Shown piece by piece: positions 52,511-63,365 of a DNA stretch of 64,000 nt (the first letter of the stretch is position 1; the number at the start of each line of letters is the position of its first letter). The position numbers and the translations under genes are program-made. This DNA is from CAMYMQ01 sp963730305 (lineage in GTDB: Bacteria; Pseudomonadota; Alphaproteobacteria; Bin65). Under the pieces are notes generated by a model. The model saw only the letters and a list, made by a program, of their open reading frames with translations, was not told the origin of the DNA and did not search any database. Location: assembly GCA_963730305.1 (NCBI GenBank), contig CAVSRB010000004.1, positions 186,001 through 250,000 of the forward strand, given 5' to 3'.

Positions 52511-52948
52511 ATGACGATCAGCCTGACCGGCACGTTGCGCCGGGGCGTGGGCGAGGCCACGGGCTTCACCGGCCTGGACTGGGTGCGCCGGGCCTTCCGC
52601 GACCGGCTCGGCATCGACCCCCATCCCGGCACCGTCAACCTGACGCTCGACACGGCGGCCGCGCGGGAAGCCTGGCACCGGATCCAGCGCTGCGCGCCGA
52701 TCGTGATCCACCCGCCGGACCCGGCCTTCTGCGACGCCCATTGCTATCCCGCCCGCATCGTCGGCCGCGACGGCGCGCAACTCGACGCGGCGATCGTCGT
52801 CCCCAAGGTGCCGGGCTACCCGCCCGACCAGGTCGAGCTGATCGCCGCGGTCGGCGTGCGCGACGCGCTGGGCCTCGCCGAGGGCGACGCGGTGACCGTG
52901 GTCGTTGCGGTGGAGACGGGGGTGGAGACGGGGGCCGGGACGGCCTGA
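52511..52948 (+). CDS. ribK: CTP-dependent riboflavin kinase-like protein (DUF120, archaeal RibK type)
   Basis: 145 residues with all hallmarks of DUF120: GTLRRGVGEATGFTGLDWV, PHPGTVNLTLD, PPDPAFCDAHCYPARI, IVVPKVPGYPPDQVELIA and LGLAEGDAVTV. In archaea this family phosphorylates riboflavin to FMN using CTP. Bacteria normally use RibF, so this is an uncommon occurrence. The convergent neighbour is the multi-PAS kinase. Substrate identity is by homology only. Confidence 0.85.
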   Translation: MTISLTGTLRRGVGEATGFTGLDWVRRAFRDRLGIDPHPGTVNLTLDTAAAREAWHRIQRCAPIVIHPPDPAFCDAHCYPARIVGRDGAQLDAAIVVPKVPGYPPDQVELIAAVGVRDALGLAEGDAVTVVVAVETGVETGAGTA

Positions 52949-52963
52949 GCCGGGCCGGCCGGG

Positions 52964-55900
52964 TCAGGCGCTGGCGGCGAGCGGTGCGGCCGGCACGCCC
53001 GGCGGTTCGGCGGCGAGCGCGGCGGCGACGGTCTGGGCCAGCACCTCCTGGGTGAACGGCTTGCGCAGCACGGGGACGTCGCACCGGGCGCAGTCGGTCA
53101 GCGTCACCGTCTGGTCGGCATAGCCGGTCATCAGGATGACGCGCAGGCCGGGGTCCTGGCGGCAGGCGCGCTCGGCGAGGGCGACGCCGTTCAGGCTGCC
53201 CGGCATCGAGACGTCGGACAGCAGCAGGTCGATCGGGTGGCCGTCGTCGAGCAGCGCCGCGGCCTCGTCGCCGCCGGCGGCGAGCAGCACGTCGTAGCCG
53301 AGATTGGCGAGATAGAGCGCGGTCACCTCGCGGACCATGTCGTCGTCCTCGGCCAGCAGGACGCGGCTTCTGGCGTGCGGGGCGTCGATCGCCGCGGCGA
53401 CCTGGTCGCTCTCCGGCCGGGCGCCGCGCTCGGCGGGCAGGTACAGGCTGATCGTGGTGCCGGCGCCGGGCGTGCTGTCGATCTTGACGAAGCCGCCCGA
53501 CTGCTCGACGAAGCCGTTGACCATGCTGAGGCCGAGCCCGGTGCCGTGGCCGACCGCCTTGGTGGTGAAGAACGGCTCGAACGCCCGCTCGATCACTTCC
53601 GGCGGCATGCCGGTGCCGGTGTCGACCACGTCGATCCGGAGATAGGCGGCCCGGCGCGGCGTCGGACTGCGTGGGGACATCCCCGGCCGCGACGGTCGCG
53701 GTGTCGATCCGGAAGGTCAGCGTGCCGCCGTCGGGCATGGCGTCGCGGGCGTTGATCGCCAGGTTGAGCAGGGCGTTCTCGAGCTGGCCGGCGTCGATCG
53801 AGATGTGGCAGCGGTCGACGCCGATCGCCGTGACCAGCTCGACCCCCTCCGGCAGGGTGCGCCCGACCAGTTCGCGGAACTCGGCGAACAGCGCGACCAC
53901 GTCGACATCTTCGGGGCGCAGCGTCTGGCGGCGCGAGAAGGCGAGCAAGCGGGCCGTCAGCTCGGCGGCTCGGGTGACGCCCTTGCGGGCGTTGCGGACG
54001 AAGCGCAACGCCTGGGCGTCGCCGGCGGCGCCCAGGTCCTCCTCGAGGAATTCGAGGTTGCCCTGCACCGCGAGCATCAGGTTGTTGAAGTCGTGCGCGA
54101 TGCCGCCGGTCAGCTTGCCGACCGCCTCCATCTTCTGGCTCTGGCGCAGCTTCTCCTCGCTGGCCTTCTGCTCGGTAACGTCGAGCGACATGCCGTAGAC
54201 GCCGACCACGTTGCCGTTCTCGTCGCGGTGCGGCACGTAGCGCCGGTCGATCTGGCGCGTCTTGCCGTCGGCGCAGGCCATCTCGACACTGAGGTGGACC
54301 TCCTCGCCCGCGAACACCTTTTCCAGATAGGGCCGGAAGCGCCGATAGTGGTCCTCGCCGGGAACCTCGCGGACGGGGCGGCCGACCACGTCCTCCCGGG
54401 ACCGTCCCCACCATTGCTCGGCGGTGCGGTTGACGAAGCCGATTCGGCGGTTCCGATCGACGTAGACGATCATCGCCGGCAGGGCGTCGGCCATCGCGCG
54501 GAGCTGCTCGCGCTGGCTCTTGATCTTGCGCTCCGCGGCGCGGGCCTCGGTGACGTCCTGGGCGACGGCGCCGTAGCCGAAGTGGGTGCCGTCCTCGCCG
54601 ATAATCGGGAACCGGACGTGCAGCATGTCGACGGCCCGTCCGTCGGGCATGGTGTGTATCACCTCGTCGTAGATCGGACCGCGGCTGTCCATCGTCGCGC
54701 GGTCGAAGCCCTCCATCCGCGCGGCCAGCTCGGCCGGCATGATGTCGGCGGACTGCTTGCCGATCGCGTCGGCCTCCTCGATCCCGAACCGCTCGCAGCC
54801 CGAGCGGTTGAGCAGGACATAGCGGCCCTCGGCATCCTTCACGGCGATATCGATCGGCGCGTTCTCGAGGAAGGCGTGCAGGATGGCCTGGCTCTTGCGC
54901 AGCGCCTCCTCGATCGTCTTCTTGTCGGTGATGTCCTCGACCGACCCGGTGATGTGGACGGCGCGGCCGGCGGCGTTGCGTTGGGCGACGCCGCGGTCGC
55001 GCAGCCAGCGGTGCCCGCCCGCCCGAGACCGCACCCGATACTCGCATTCGAAACGTTCGGTCTCTCCCTTGAGAAGCGCCTTGAAGGCCGCCTTGTAGCG
55101 GCCGACGTCCTCGGGGTGGATGTAGTCGAGCCACCAGGCCGGCTCGTTCGAAAGCTCGTCGGGTTCGAGCCCCATGATCTCCGCACAGCGCGGCGTGCGG
55201 GCCACGTCCCCGGTTTCGAGGTTCCACTCCCAGATGCTCGAATTGTTGGCGGTCAGGGCGAGCCGGTTGCGCTCTTCGCTCTCGCGCAGGGCGCGTTCGG
55301 TGCGCTTGAGCTCGGTGATGTCGATGCCGACGAAGCCGAGACCGGTGATCGCGCCGTTTTCGTCCCGGACCGGGAAGCGCACCTGCTGGAAGTCCCGATG
55401 ACCGTCCGGATCGTCGACCCGCATTTCCCGGGTCACTGCCTCGCCGGCTTCCAGGGCGGCGCGGTCGTGGGCGTGGTACTGCGCCGCCCGGTCGGGCGGG
55501 GTGACGTCCTCGATCCGGCGGCCGATCAGGTCTTCCGGCGCGAGGCCCAGGGTCTCGGTGGCGAGCCGGTTGATCTGGACGATGCGGCCGTCGAGATCCT
55601 TCAACGACAGGCAGACCGGTGCGTTCTCGAAGATGGCGTGGAGCTGCAATTCGCGTTGCGCCAGCGCGCGCTGGGCCCGTCGCTGGGCGGTGATGTCCGA
55701 GCCGATGCCGCGATAGCCGACGAAGGCGCCCGTGTCGTCGAACACCGGCACGCCGCTGATGCTGACCGTGTACTCCTCGCCCTCGGCATCGGCGATACCG
55801 TATTCGAAATCGCGAAACGGTTCATGGCGGTCGAGCGTCGCGACGTGGTCGGCCCACTTCTCCGGGTCCTGCCGGACCTGGTCGTCGCCGGCCAGCTCGC

Positions 55901-57087
55901 GCCGCGACTTGCCGAGCGCGGTCTCGGCGGTGACGCCGGAGATATCGGTGTAGCGGTTGGTGACGAAGGTGACCTTGTGGTCCCGGTCCGTCTCCCAGAA
56001 CCAGTCCGACCCGGCGGTGGCGAAATCGTTGATGCGCCGGTTCGCGGCGCGCAGCTCCGCGTCGGCCTGCTTGCGCCGGCTGATGTCGTCGACCGAGCCG
56101 ACGACGCGGCGGGCGTGGCCCTGCCCGTCACGGACCGCGACCGCCCGATCGCGCAGCCAGCGCCATTCGCCGGTCCGCGTGCGCAACCGGTACTCGCATT
56201 CGAAATGGTCGGTCTCGCCCTTGAGGTGGGCGCGCATCAGGGCCTGGTAGCGGTCGATATCCTCGGGCTCGACCTGATCGCGCCACCAGTCGCGCGACGT
56301 CACCTGGTCGCCGAATTCCTGGTCGAGGATCTCGGCGCAGCGCTTGGAGATGAAGATCCGGTCGGTGTCGAGGTCCCAGTCCCAGATGCCCGACCGCGTC
56401 GCCTCGGTCGCCAGCGCGAACCGCTCCTCGCTGTCGCGCAGCTTGTTCTCGGCCGCCTTGAGCTCGGTGACGTTCTGGACCGTGCCGGCGATCGTCTCGA
56501 CCGTGCCGTCGTCGGCGCGCACGGCCGAGGCCCGGTCGCGGACCCACAGATAGCCGCCGTCGGCGGTCCGCATCCGGTAGTCGACCTCGATCTCGTCGGT
56601 CTCGCCCTTGATGTGGGCGGCGAAGGCGGCCTTGTAGGCGTCGAGGTCGTCGGGATGGATGGTCTGCAGCCAGTCGTCCGCCGCCGAACTCGACCGCATC
56701 GGCCGCCATGCCGAAGGCGCGGCGCAGCGCGCCCCAGCCTTGCACCCGACCGGTGCGCAGGTCCCAGTTGTAGAAGGCCGACCGCGCCCGCTCGACGGTC
56801 AACGTGAGGTCCCGCTGGGTCTGGCGAAGCTGGGCGTTGCGCCGGACCAGGAGCCACAGCGGCCCGATGACGACGAGCGCGCCGATCAGGACGCCTTCGA
56901 AGACGTGGACGAGTTGCACGGCGGTCCAGCCGTTGGCCTGGCCGGGTCCGTTCGGGACCATCGGCTCGACGACGAACTCGACGAGACCCCACACGGCGAT
57001 CATCAGCGCGGCGACGAGGACCAGCCGCAGCTTGAGCGTCCGCTCGCGGGCGAGCGGCGACGGGTGCATGGTCGCGGCTAGGCGCAT
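52964..57087 (-). CDS. Membrane hybrid histidine kinase with seven PAS domains and receiver (two frame breaks)
   Basis: 1373 residues after removing one base near 56690 (ggcggcGgacgac) and one near 53672 (gggcCgcctat). Order: two N-terminal membrane helices (20-45, 60-85); seven PAS/PAC units, each ending in a D[IV]T or NVTE linker (for example VQNVTELKAAE, VDDISRRKQAD); HisKA with phospho-accepting His in GGIAHDFNNLMLAV; an ATPase domain with NLAINARDAM, DTGTGM and GTGLGLSMV; and a receiver domain with LLAEDDD, phospho-Asp in LLLSDVSMPG and Lys in VLRKPF. It probably senses redox, light or ligands. No separate regulator gene is adjacent. Confidence 0.9.
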
Positions 57088-57182
57088 CGGCACTTCATGG
57101 CAATTTTCCCGCCTGACGAACCTCGCACCTTGCCCCGAATTGGTTAAGGAAGACCTAGCGGTCCGGGCCGTCCGCCGCGGTG

Positions 57183-57944
57183 TCAGCCGGCGCTTTCCCG
57201 CCGGGTCAGCGCCTGCATCAGGTCGAGCGGGAACGGGAAGACGATGGTCGAGGTACGGTCGTTGGAGATGTCCTGCAACGCGCCGAGATAGCGGAGCTGG
57301 ATCGCCTGCGGCTCCGTGCTCAGCAGGGCGGCGGCTTCGACCAGCTTCTGCGCCGCCTGCTGCTCGCCCTCGGCGTTGATCACCTTGGCGCGCCGGACCC
57401 GCTCGGCCTCGGCCTGCTTGGCGATGGCGCGGACCATGGTGTCGTTGATGTCGACATGCTTGATCTCGACGTTGGCCACCTTGATGCCCCAGTCGTCGGT
57501 CTGGGCGTCGAGGATGGCCTGGATGTCGCGGTTGAGCTTGTCGCGCTCGGCCAGCATCTCGTCGAGCTCGTGCTTGCCGAGCACCGAGCGCAAGGTGGTC
57601 TGGGCGAGCTGGCTGGTCGCCGCGACGTAGTTCTCGACCCGGTTGATGGCGAGCTCGGGGTCGACGATCCGGTAGTAGAGCACGGCGTTGACCTTGACCG
57701 ACACGTTGTCGCGCGAGATCACGTCCTGGGCCGGCACGTCGTCGACGAAGGTGCGCAGGTCGACCTTCACCGCCTTCTGGACGACCGGGATCATCAGCAC
57801 GAAGCCCGGGCCGCAGACCCGGGTGAAGCGGCCCAGGGTGAACATCACGCCGCGCTCGTACTCGCGGAAGATGAAGATCGCCTGCGCGAGGATGAAGACG
57901 ATCAGCGCGACGACGGCGGCGGCGATGACGAGATTGGTGATCAT
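57183..57944 (-). CDS. SPFH/stomatin-like membrane protein (slipin)
   Basis: 253 residues: one N-terminal membrane helix, then the prohibitin-homology domain (REYERGVMFTLGRF, GPGFVLMIP, VDLRTFVDDVPAQDVISRD, SVKVNAVLYYRIVDP), and a coiled-coil tail (AEAERVRRAKVINAEGEQQAAQKL). It forms oligomeric membrane microdomain scaffolds and pairs with NfeD proteins. The ATG overlaps the NfeD stop (ATGA). Confidence 0.93.
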   Translation of the reverse strand: MITNLVIAAAVVALIVFILAQAIFIFREYERGVMFTLGRFTRVCGPGFVLMIPVVQKAVKVDLRTFVDDVPAQDVISRDNVSVKVNAVLYYRIVDPELAINRVENYVAATSQLAQTTLRSVLGKHELDEMLAERDKLNRDIQAILDAQTDDWGIKVANVEIKHVDINDTMVRAIAKQAEAERVRRAKVINAEGEQQAAQKLVEAAALLSTEPQAIQLRYLGALQDISNDRTSTIVFPFPLDLMQALTRRESAG

Positions 57945-59354
57945 GACTCGGTTTCCCTTTCTGGCGACGCGGCGCCTGACGGCGCACTGCGCCGCACGTG
58001 GACGGTAAGGCCGTCGATCCGGTCGACGGTGACGGTTTCGCCGGCGGCCAGCGGCGCGTCGGCCCGGGCGCTGCCATTCCTCGCCGCGGACCCGCACGTA
58101 GCCGCCGGTGCCCTGCCAGTCGAGAACGGTCGCCGAGTGGCCGACGATCTCGGCCGCGCCGGTGGTGACCGGGCGGCGGTGCGCCCGCCAGGCGAAGGCG
58201 ACGATCAGGAAGAACATGAGCGCGCTGACCGCCGCGACGCCGCCGATCACCCAGTAGGACAGGCGGAAGGCGGGCGAATCGGTATCGACCAGCAGGATCG
58301 CGCCGATCACGAAGGCCGCCGCCCCGCCGACGCCGAGCGCGCCCAGGGTCGGGGCGAAGCCCTCGGCGATCATCATCCCGATCCCCAGGATCACCAGCCC
58401 CAGGCCGGCATAGTCGAGCGGCAGCAGGTTGAGCGCGTAGAGGCCGAGCAAGAGGCAGATCGCGCCGAGCACGCCGGGGCCGATCGAGCCGGGGCTCAGG
58501 AACTCGAACACCAGGCCGTAGAAGCCGACCATCATCAGGATCAGCGCGACGTTGGGATTGGTGATCACGGCCAGGAGCCGGGTGATCCACCCGGGGTCGC
58601 GCCGCACCAGGGGCAGGCCCGCGGTCTTGAGCACCCGCTCGCCGCCGGCGACCTTGACCGTGCGGCCGTCGATCGCGCGCAGCAGCGCCGGCACGTCGGG
58701 GGCGACCAGGTCGATCACGTGCCGGTCCAGCGCCGCGGTCGCCGACAGGCTGGCGGCGGCGCGCACCGCCTGCTCCGCCCAGTCGGCGTTGCGCCCGCGC
58801 AGCTCGGCGAGCGCCCGGATATAGGCGACGGCGTCGTTGACCGCCTTGCGGGTTTCGGTATCGCCGCTCGGCGCCGCCGCGCCCTTCTTCGCCTTGTCCG
58901 TGCCGCCCCTGTCGCCGCCGGGGATCAGCGGCGAGCCGCCGATCTTGATCGGCGTCGCCGCGCCCAGGTTGGTGCCCGGCGCCATCGCCGCGATGTGGCT
59001 GGCGTAGAGGATGTAGGTGCCGGCGCTGGCCGCCCGCGCGCCGGGCGGCGCGACGAAGGTCGCGACCGGCACCGGCGAGGCGAGGATCGCCCGGATGATC
59101 CGGCGCATGCTGATGGACAGGCCGCCCGGCGTGTCCATCTCGAACACGACGATCCGCGGCCGGCGCGCCGCGGCATCCTCGAGCACCCGCTCGACGAAGC
59201 GCGCACTGGCCGGGCCGATCGGCCCCGCGAGCGGGGCGACCAAAGCGAACGGCCGGTCGGCCTTCTGCTGCGCCGGCAGCGCCGTGGCGACGGCGGCGAA
59301 CAACGCGATCAGACCGGGGAGCAGAAGGCGCCGTTGGTTACGAAGCGCAAACAT
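57941..59354 (-). CDS. NfeD-family membrane serine protease, long form (one frame break)
   Basis: 470 residues after removing one inserted base near 58071 (tggcagCgcccgg). Signal/N-helix, ClpP-like protease domain with catalytic Ser in ARAASAGTYILYASH and Lys in TRKAVNDAVAYIRALA, four to five membrane helices (about 240-390), and a C-terminal OB-fold (VGHSATVLDWQGTGGYVRVRGEEW). It cleaves stomatin in known homologues; the stomatin gene is coupled downstream. A GTG at 59363 is an alternative start. Confidence 0.92.
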
Positions 59355-59474
59355 GCGCGGCACCCGGTTGCGGCGTGTGGGGCTAATATTCGCTTATTTG
59401 GAGGTGAAAGCCACCGTCGTCGGCGCGCGGAGCTGCGGCCGGGAGCCGGGTGATCGACGGAAGGTGGCGAGAAT

Positions 59475-59519
59475 TGGCGCGCCCCGGAGGATTCGAACCC
59501 CCAACCTCCTGATCCGTAG
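59475..59519 (-). other. tRNA-Arg(ACG) 3' half: attachment site of the integrated element
   Basis: The minus strand reads from the anticodon loop CTACGGA through the variable region, T arm (GGGGG-TTCGAAT-CCTCC) and acceptor 3' strand GGGGCGC-G-CCA. The 5' half of the tRNA is absent: what follows at 59520 (aacgtggcag) cannot form the anticodon stem or D arm. A 45-nt tRNA 3' end beside a tyrosine integrase is the classic left-over att copy. The complete tRNA should lie at the far end of the element, outside the window. Confidence 0.85.
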
Positions 59520-59680
59520 TAACGTGGCAGATAATATCTGCGGCTAACACAGCAGACCGCCCTGATCAAAATTATATAGCATTTCCTGTTTCTTATTAAA
59601 ATCCCAACTAACATATTCCCCCTTCGGCCACCATCCGGTAGCATCCAAATCTGTTACCCCAGTGTTACCCGGATGCGCCG

Positions 59681-60874
59681 ATGCCCTCGACCCGCCTCAC
59701 CGCCCAGTTCGTCGAGTCCCGCCACCCGCCTGCATCGGGACGGATCGAATATTGGGACACGCACACGCGCGGCCTTGGCCTGCGCGTCACCGACAAGGGG
59801 GCGAAGTCCTGGGTGGTCATGTATCGCACCGGCGGGCGGCAGCGCCGCCTGACGCTCGGTTCGTTTCCCAAGATTAAGCTCGCTGCGGCCAGAGAAATGG
59901 CGCTTGAGGCCCTGAATGCTGTCGCCCGTGGTCGCGATCCGGCCGAGGAGAAGAAAGAGGCCCGCAACACGATCTATGTCGCCCCGGAGACCGTTGCCAA
60001 GGCCGCCGAGGCCTATATCGAGCAGCGGGTCCGCCCGCGGAACAGAAGCTGGAAGGAAACCCGACGCATCTTCGACAAGTATGTGATCCCGGCCTTGGGG
60101 CGGCGTCCACTGGAAGAGATCACACGTCGAGACATCAGCGCGTTGATTGACGATATTGTGGCCAACGGCACGCCCTACATGGCCAACCGCGTCCGCGCCG
60201 GTCTGTCGGCCTTCTTCAATTGGTGCATCGAGAAATCGAAGATCGAGGCCTCCCCCGCGATGGGGGTTAAGGCCCCGTGCGAGGAATCGTCCCGCGACCG
60301 GGTGCTGTCCGATGCCGAGATCGGAAAGCTCTGGCGGGCCTGGGACAAGATGGGCTTCCCCTTTGGCCATGCTTTCAAGATGCTGCTGGTGACCGGGCAG
60401 CGGCGCAACGAGGTTTGTGGCATGCGCTGGGAAGATGTCGATCTCGACAACGCCCTGTGGACACTGCCGAAGGAAATGACCAAGGCCGGTCGCCTGCATG
60501 AAGTGCCGCTGTCGCCATTGGCGATGGAAATCCTGACGCAGACCCCGAAGATCGGCAGCCACGTTTTCACCACGCTGGGCGACCGGCCGATTTCCGGCTT
60601 CAGCGCCGCCAAGCGCCGGTGTGACGCGCTATCGGGGGTTACCGGTTGGCGATTGCACGACCTCCGTCGAACCGTCGCCAGCAACATGGCCCGGCTGGGG
60701 ATCCAGCCGCACGTCATCGAAAAGGTGTTGAACCACGCGACCGGGACGGTCAGCGGCGTCGCAGCGGTGTATAATCGGCATGGTTATCTGGAAGAGAAAT
60801 GCAGTGCGCTATTCCTTTGGAGCCAATCGCTCAACGCAGCCCTAGGTTTTGGCGCCCAAACCTCCCATGATTGA
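59681..60874 (+). CDS. int: Tyrosine-type site-specific integrase (DUF4102/P4-integrase type)
   Basis: 397 residues. The N-terminal arm-binding domain (YWDTHTRGLGLRVTDKG, RLTLGSFPKIKLAAARE) is of the DUF4102 type; a SAM-like core-binding domain lies at about 105-190, and the catalytic domain has Arg in LVTGQRRNEVCGMRW, H-x-x-R in LHDLRRTVAS, His in LNHATG and the nucleophile Tyr in AAVYNRHGY. It lies 160 bp from the tRNA-Arg fragment and points into the element, as expected for a tRNA-targeting integrase. Confidence 0.94.
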   Translation: MPSTRLTAQFVESRHPPASGRIEYWDTHTRGLGLRVTDKGAKSWVVMYRTGGRQRRLTLGSFPKIKLAAAREMALEALNAVARGRDPAEEKKEARNTIYVAPETVAKAAEAYIEQRVRPRNRSWKETRRIFDKYVIPALGRRPLEEITRRDISALIDDIVANGTPYMANRVRAGLSAFFNWCIEKSKIEASPAMGVKAPCEESSRDRVLSDAEIGKLWRAWDKMGFPFGHAFKMLLVTGQRRNEVCGMRWEDVDLDNALWTLPKEMTKAGRLHEVPLSPLAMEILTQTPKIGSHVFTTLGDRPISGFSAAKRRCDALSGVTGWRLHDLRRTVASNMARLGIQPHVIEKVLNHATGTVSGVAAVYNRHGYLEEKCSALFLWSQSLNAALGFGAQTSHD

Positions 60875-61065
60875 GAAAATAATCTTATAAATTACTTTCT
60901 CTTTAGCATTTAACAGTTCTAAAAAAAATTCTTATCTCTATTTTATATAAATATTTCAGATAGTTATATTAGATTTTCCCATGCATGGGTCGCGCTTCTG
61001 CGTCCACCGCCGAATTTTCACCATAATGTATTGTTTCCTGTATCCTAGGAACTTATACATGATCA
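60875..61065. promoter_or_regulatory. AT-rich gap with a 12-bp palindrome
   Basis: Strongly AT-rich (tctatttatataaatattt type runs) between int and the AlpA-like gene. The perfect palindrome CCCATGCATGGG occupies 60978-60989. It probably contains the promoter and a regulator-binding site for the AlpA-like gene, and possibly the excision-factor site. Confidence 0.4.
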
Positions 61066-61284
61066 TTGTATAGGATAAAACGGCATGCGACCTCATCAGA
61101 GCAAATCATCACCGCCAAGGAACGGCGGGAACTGGTGCCCTATTCCGACATGCACATCTGGCGCCTGGAACAGGCCGGCACGTTCCCGAAGCGAATAAAG
61201 CTCGGGCCGAACCGCGTCGGCTGGCTGCTGTCCGAAGTTGAACAGTGGATCGAGGAACGCGCCCAGGCGCGTGAGCCGGCATGA
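61066..61284 (+). CDS. AlpA-family DNA-binding regulator/excisionase
   Basis: 72 residues, MerR-like HTH_17/AlpA fold: ITAKERRELVPYSDMHIWRLEQAGTFPKR, then GPNRVGWLLSEVEQWIEER. AlpA-type proteins act as activators or excisionases in P4-like elements. It uses TTG 61066 in frame; an out-of-frame ATG at 61085 would need one base change, so the first ten residues are uncertain. Confidence 0.83.
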   Translation: MYRIKRHATSSEQIITAKERRELVPYSDMHIWRLEQAGTFPKRIKLGPNRVGWLLSEVEQWIEERAQAREPA

Positions 61285-61358
61285 ATAGAAAATGCCCCGC
61301 CGACTGTTGGCGCAGTCGGACGGGGCTCTTTCGCCGAACCACCTAGCTGTCGGGAGCC

Positions 61359-61562
61359 ATGGGAATCAGCCTCATGAAAATACGCCGTTATTACCCCTCT
61401 TACAACTCCGCCGACGATCTGCCTCTGTTCCGCTGGGCAGCCCGTCACCAACCCCGCGTCCATCGCACCTACCCCGGTCGCGTCCTGGAACGCCGCCACG
61501 GCCTGTCCCCACATCAAGCCGAGTTGATCGCCCGCCTCTGCGGGCTGGGAGGGTGCCGATGA
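61359..61562 (+). CDS. Small phage-type protein, unknown function
   Basis: 67 residues (or 62 from ATG 61374). Basic and aromatic N-terminus (KIRRYYPSYNSADDLPLFRWAARH) and a C-terminal LERRHGLSPHQAELIARLCGLGG that resembles the end of small prophage proteins found next to replication genes. The stop overlaps the next ATG (ATGA). Function not known. Confidence 0.6.
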   Translation: MGISLMKIRRYYPSYNSADDLPLFRWAARHQPRVHRTYPGRVLERRHGLSPHQAELIARLCGLGGCR

Positions 61563-61813
61563 AAAAAGCCCGCCAAATCGGCCTGATTCTGGAACGCGGC
61601 GAGCTCGTGGGGAGAGATCCCCGCCAGATGCCGCTGTCGGACCTGAAGGCCCTCGGACACCGGAAGATTGCCCCTATCGCGGCCATACGGGCGCGGTGCC
61701 TCGACTGCTGCGTCGGGCAACCGGGCGAAGTCCGTAAATGCGTCGCCGTCGAGTGCCCGGCCTGGCCCTTCCGGATGGGCGTCAATCCCTGGCACGGGAG
61801 GGACGGCCGATGA
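61559..61813 (+). CDS. Cysteine-rich phage-type zinc-binding protein
   Basis: 84 residues. The C-terminal motif AIRARCLDCCVGQPGEVRKC followed by ECPAWPFRMG is a conserved four-to-five cysteine cluster seen in many prophage small proteins. Coupled on both sides (ATGA upstream and downstream). Probably a DNA- or protein-binding accessory of replication. Confidence 0.7.
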   Translation: MKKARQIGLILERGELVGRDPRQMPLSDLKALGHRKIAPIAAIRARCLDCCVGQPGEVRKCVAVECPAWPFRMGVNPWHGRDGR

Positions 61814-63365
61814 CCATGACCGACGACCTGCTTGCACTCGCCGGGGACGCGGAGCTCTGGCACGACACCGACAAGCGCGGCTTCGCGACGATCCCTGTCA
61901 ACGGCCACAAGGAGAACGTCTCCCTACGATCCAAGGGCTTCCGCCACTGGCTCGGCGGCCGGTACTTCGAGGAGGAAACACGGGCGGCGTCGAGATCGGC
62001 GTTGGATGCCGCCGTCGAGACCCTGTCGGCCAAGTCGACATACGCGGCACCCGAACGCGCGACTGCCTTCCGTCTCGCCCAACATGACGGCGCCATATAC
62101 ATCGACCTCGCCGATGCCGACTGGCGGGCCATCAAGGTCACACCGGAGGGATGGGAGGTCGTTTCCCGAACCCCCGTCCGGTTTCTGCGCAGCCCGGGCA
62201 TGCGCTCGCTTCCGATGCCGGAACAGGGTGGATCGATAGATCAACTACGTCCCTTCGTGAATGTCGGCTGCGAAGAGGACTTCCGCCTTCTGGTCGGCTG
62301 GCTGGTGGCCGCCCTTCGTCCCGGCGTTCCGGTGCCCGTGCTGGTCCTCAACGGCGAGGCCGGCAGTGCGAAGTCGACAACGACCCGCGTGCTCCGGCAG
62401 CTGACCGACCCCAAGGAACCCGCAATTTACAGCCCGCCCCGCGAAGACCGGGACTTGGTCTCCGCCGCCCGACATAACCGGTGCTCGCCTTCGACAACCT
62501 GAGCCACATCGATCAACGGCTATCGGATGCTCTGTGCCGGTTGTGCACCGGCGGCGGCCAGGGCGGGCGCAAGCTGTTCACCGACGACGAGGAAGCGACC
62601 TTCGAGGCCAAGCGCCCGATCATCATCAACGGCATTCCGGATCTGGCCACCCACCAGGATCTGGCCAGCCGATCAATCGTCATGGCGCTGCCACCGATCC
62701 CGACAGATCGACGCCAGTCCGAAGCTTCGTTCTGGGAAGCCTTCGAAGCGGTTCGGCCGAAACTGTTCGGTTGTCTGCTCGACGCGCTCAGCTGTGCCCT
62801 CCGCCATAAGGAAACGGTCACGCTCGAATGCCGACCCCGGATGGCCGACTTCCTGGAATTCGTGACCGCTGCGGAAGAGGCGTTGGGCTGGCCTGACGGC
62901 AGCCTGTTAGCCGCTTACCGGCAAAACGAAGAGCGCGCAAACGAGATCGCCATCGAATCCGACCTCGTCGCCGTGGCCATGTGCCAGCTGGTGGACCACG
63001 TCGACCCCTGGAACGGAACGGCGACCGAGCTGCTGACTGCGCTGCGCATCTACGGCGGCGACTTCGTCCAGGACCGGCGGCTATGGCCGCAAGCGCCAAA
63101 CAAGCTTTCGGGACGGGTTCGACGGGCGGCGCCGGCCCTGCGGAAGATCGGCATCGAGGTCAGCTATGCCCGCCGGGGTGCGGCCGGGCAGACCGTGTTC
63201 GATATCCGCAAGGTACCCGAATCTATCCTCAGTACCGTCAGTATCGTCAGTAGCACCTCTGGGCCTGCTTGCGGGAATGGCAGAAAACAGCCGTTTCGGA
63301 TATCCACTGACGATACTGAGGATACTGACGATAAATTCATGGACCCGAATACATGGGGGGTGTGA
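61810..63365 (+). CDS. D5/primase-type replication ATPase of the element (one frame break)
   Basis: 518 residues after restoring one missing base near 62479 (cataaccGgtgctc). Walker A is NGEAGSAKSTTTR. The rejoined segment RHNR-VLAFDNLSHI carries Walker B, and LCTGGGQGGRKLFTDDEE with IIINGIPDLA complete the SF3-like helicase core. Compared with P4 alpha there is no clear N-terminal primase CHC2 domain; the first 150 residues are unassigned. The C-terminal Ser/Thr/Val and Asp/Thr repeats are encoded by iteron-like DNA. Likely the initiator and helicase of the element. Confidence 0.8.
63230..63336. repeat. Iteron-like array, candidate replication origin
   Basis: 9-bp units of CAGTATCGT type: on the plus strand at 63230 (CAGTACCGT), 63239 (CAGTATCGT) and 63248 (CAGTAGCAC); on the minus strand at 63310-63318 (exact), 63319-63327 (one change) and 63328-63336 (partial). 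The two blocks point toward each other across about 50 bp, all without gaps, inside the 3' end of the replication ATPase gene. Confidence 0.55.

Noticed and set aside
53805..56807. 1000-residue plus-strand frame opposite the PAS kinase
   Set aside because: No recognisable domain and biased composition; it is the mirror of the kinase gene.
57183..59363. A single fused NfeD-stomatin protein
   Set aside because: The continuous frame exists only because of one inserted base near 58071; correcting it restores a stop that overlaps the stomatin ATG.
59475..59519. A complete tRNA-Arg gene
   Set aside because: The 5' half (acceptor, D arm and anticodon stem) is missing; only the att-type 3' half is present.
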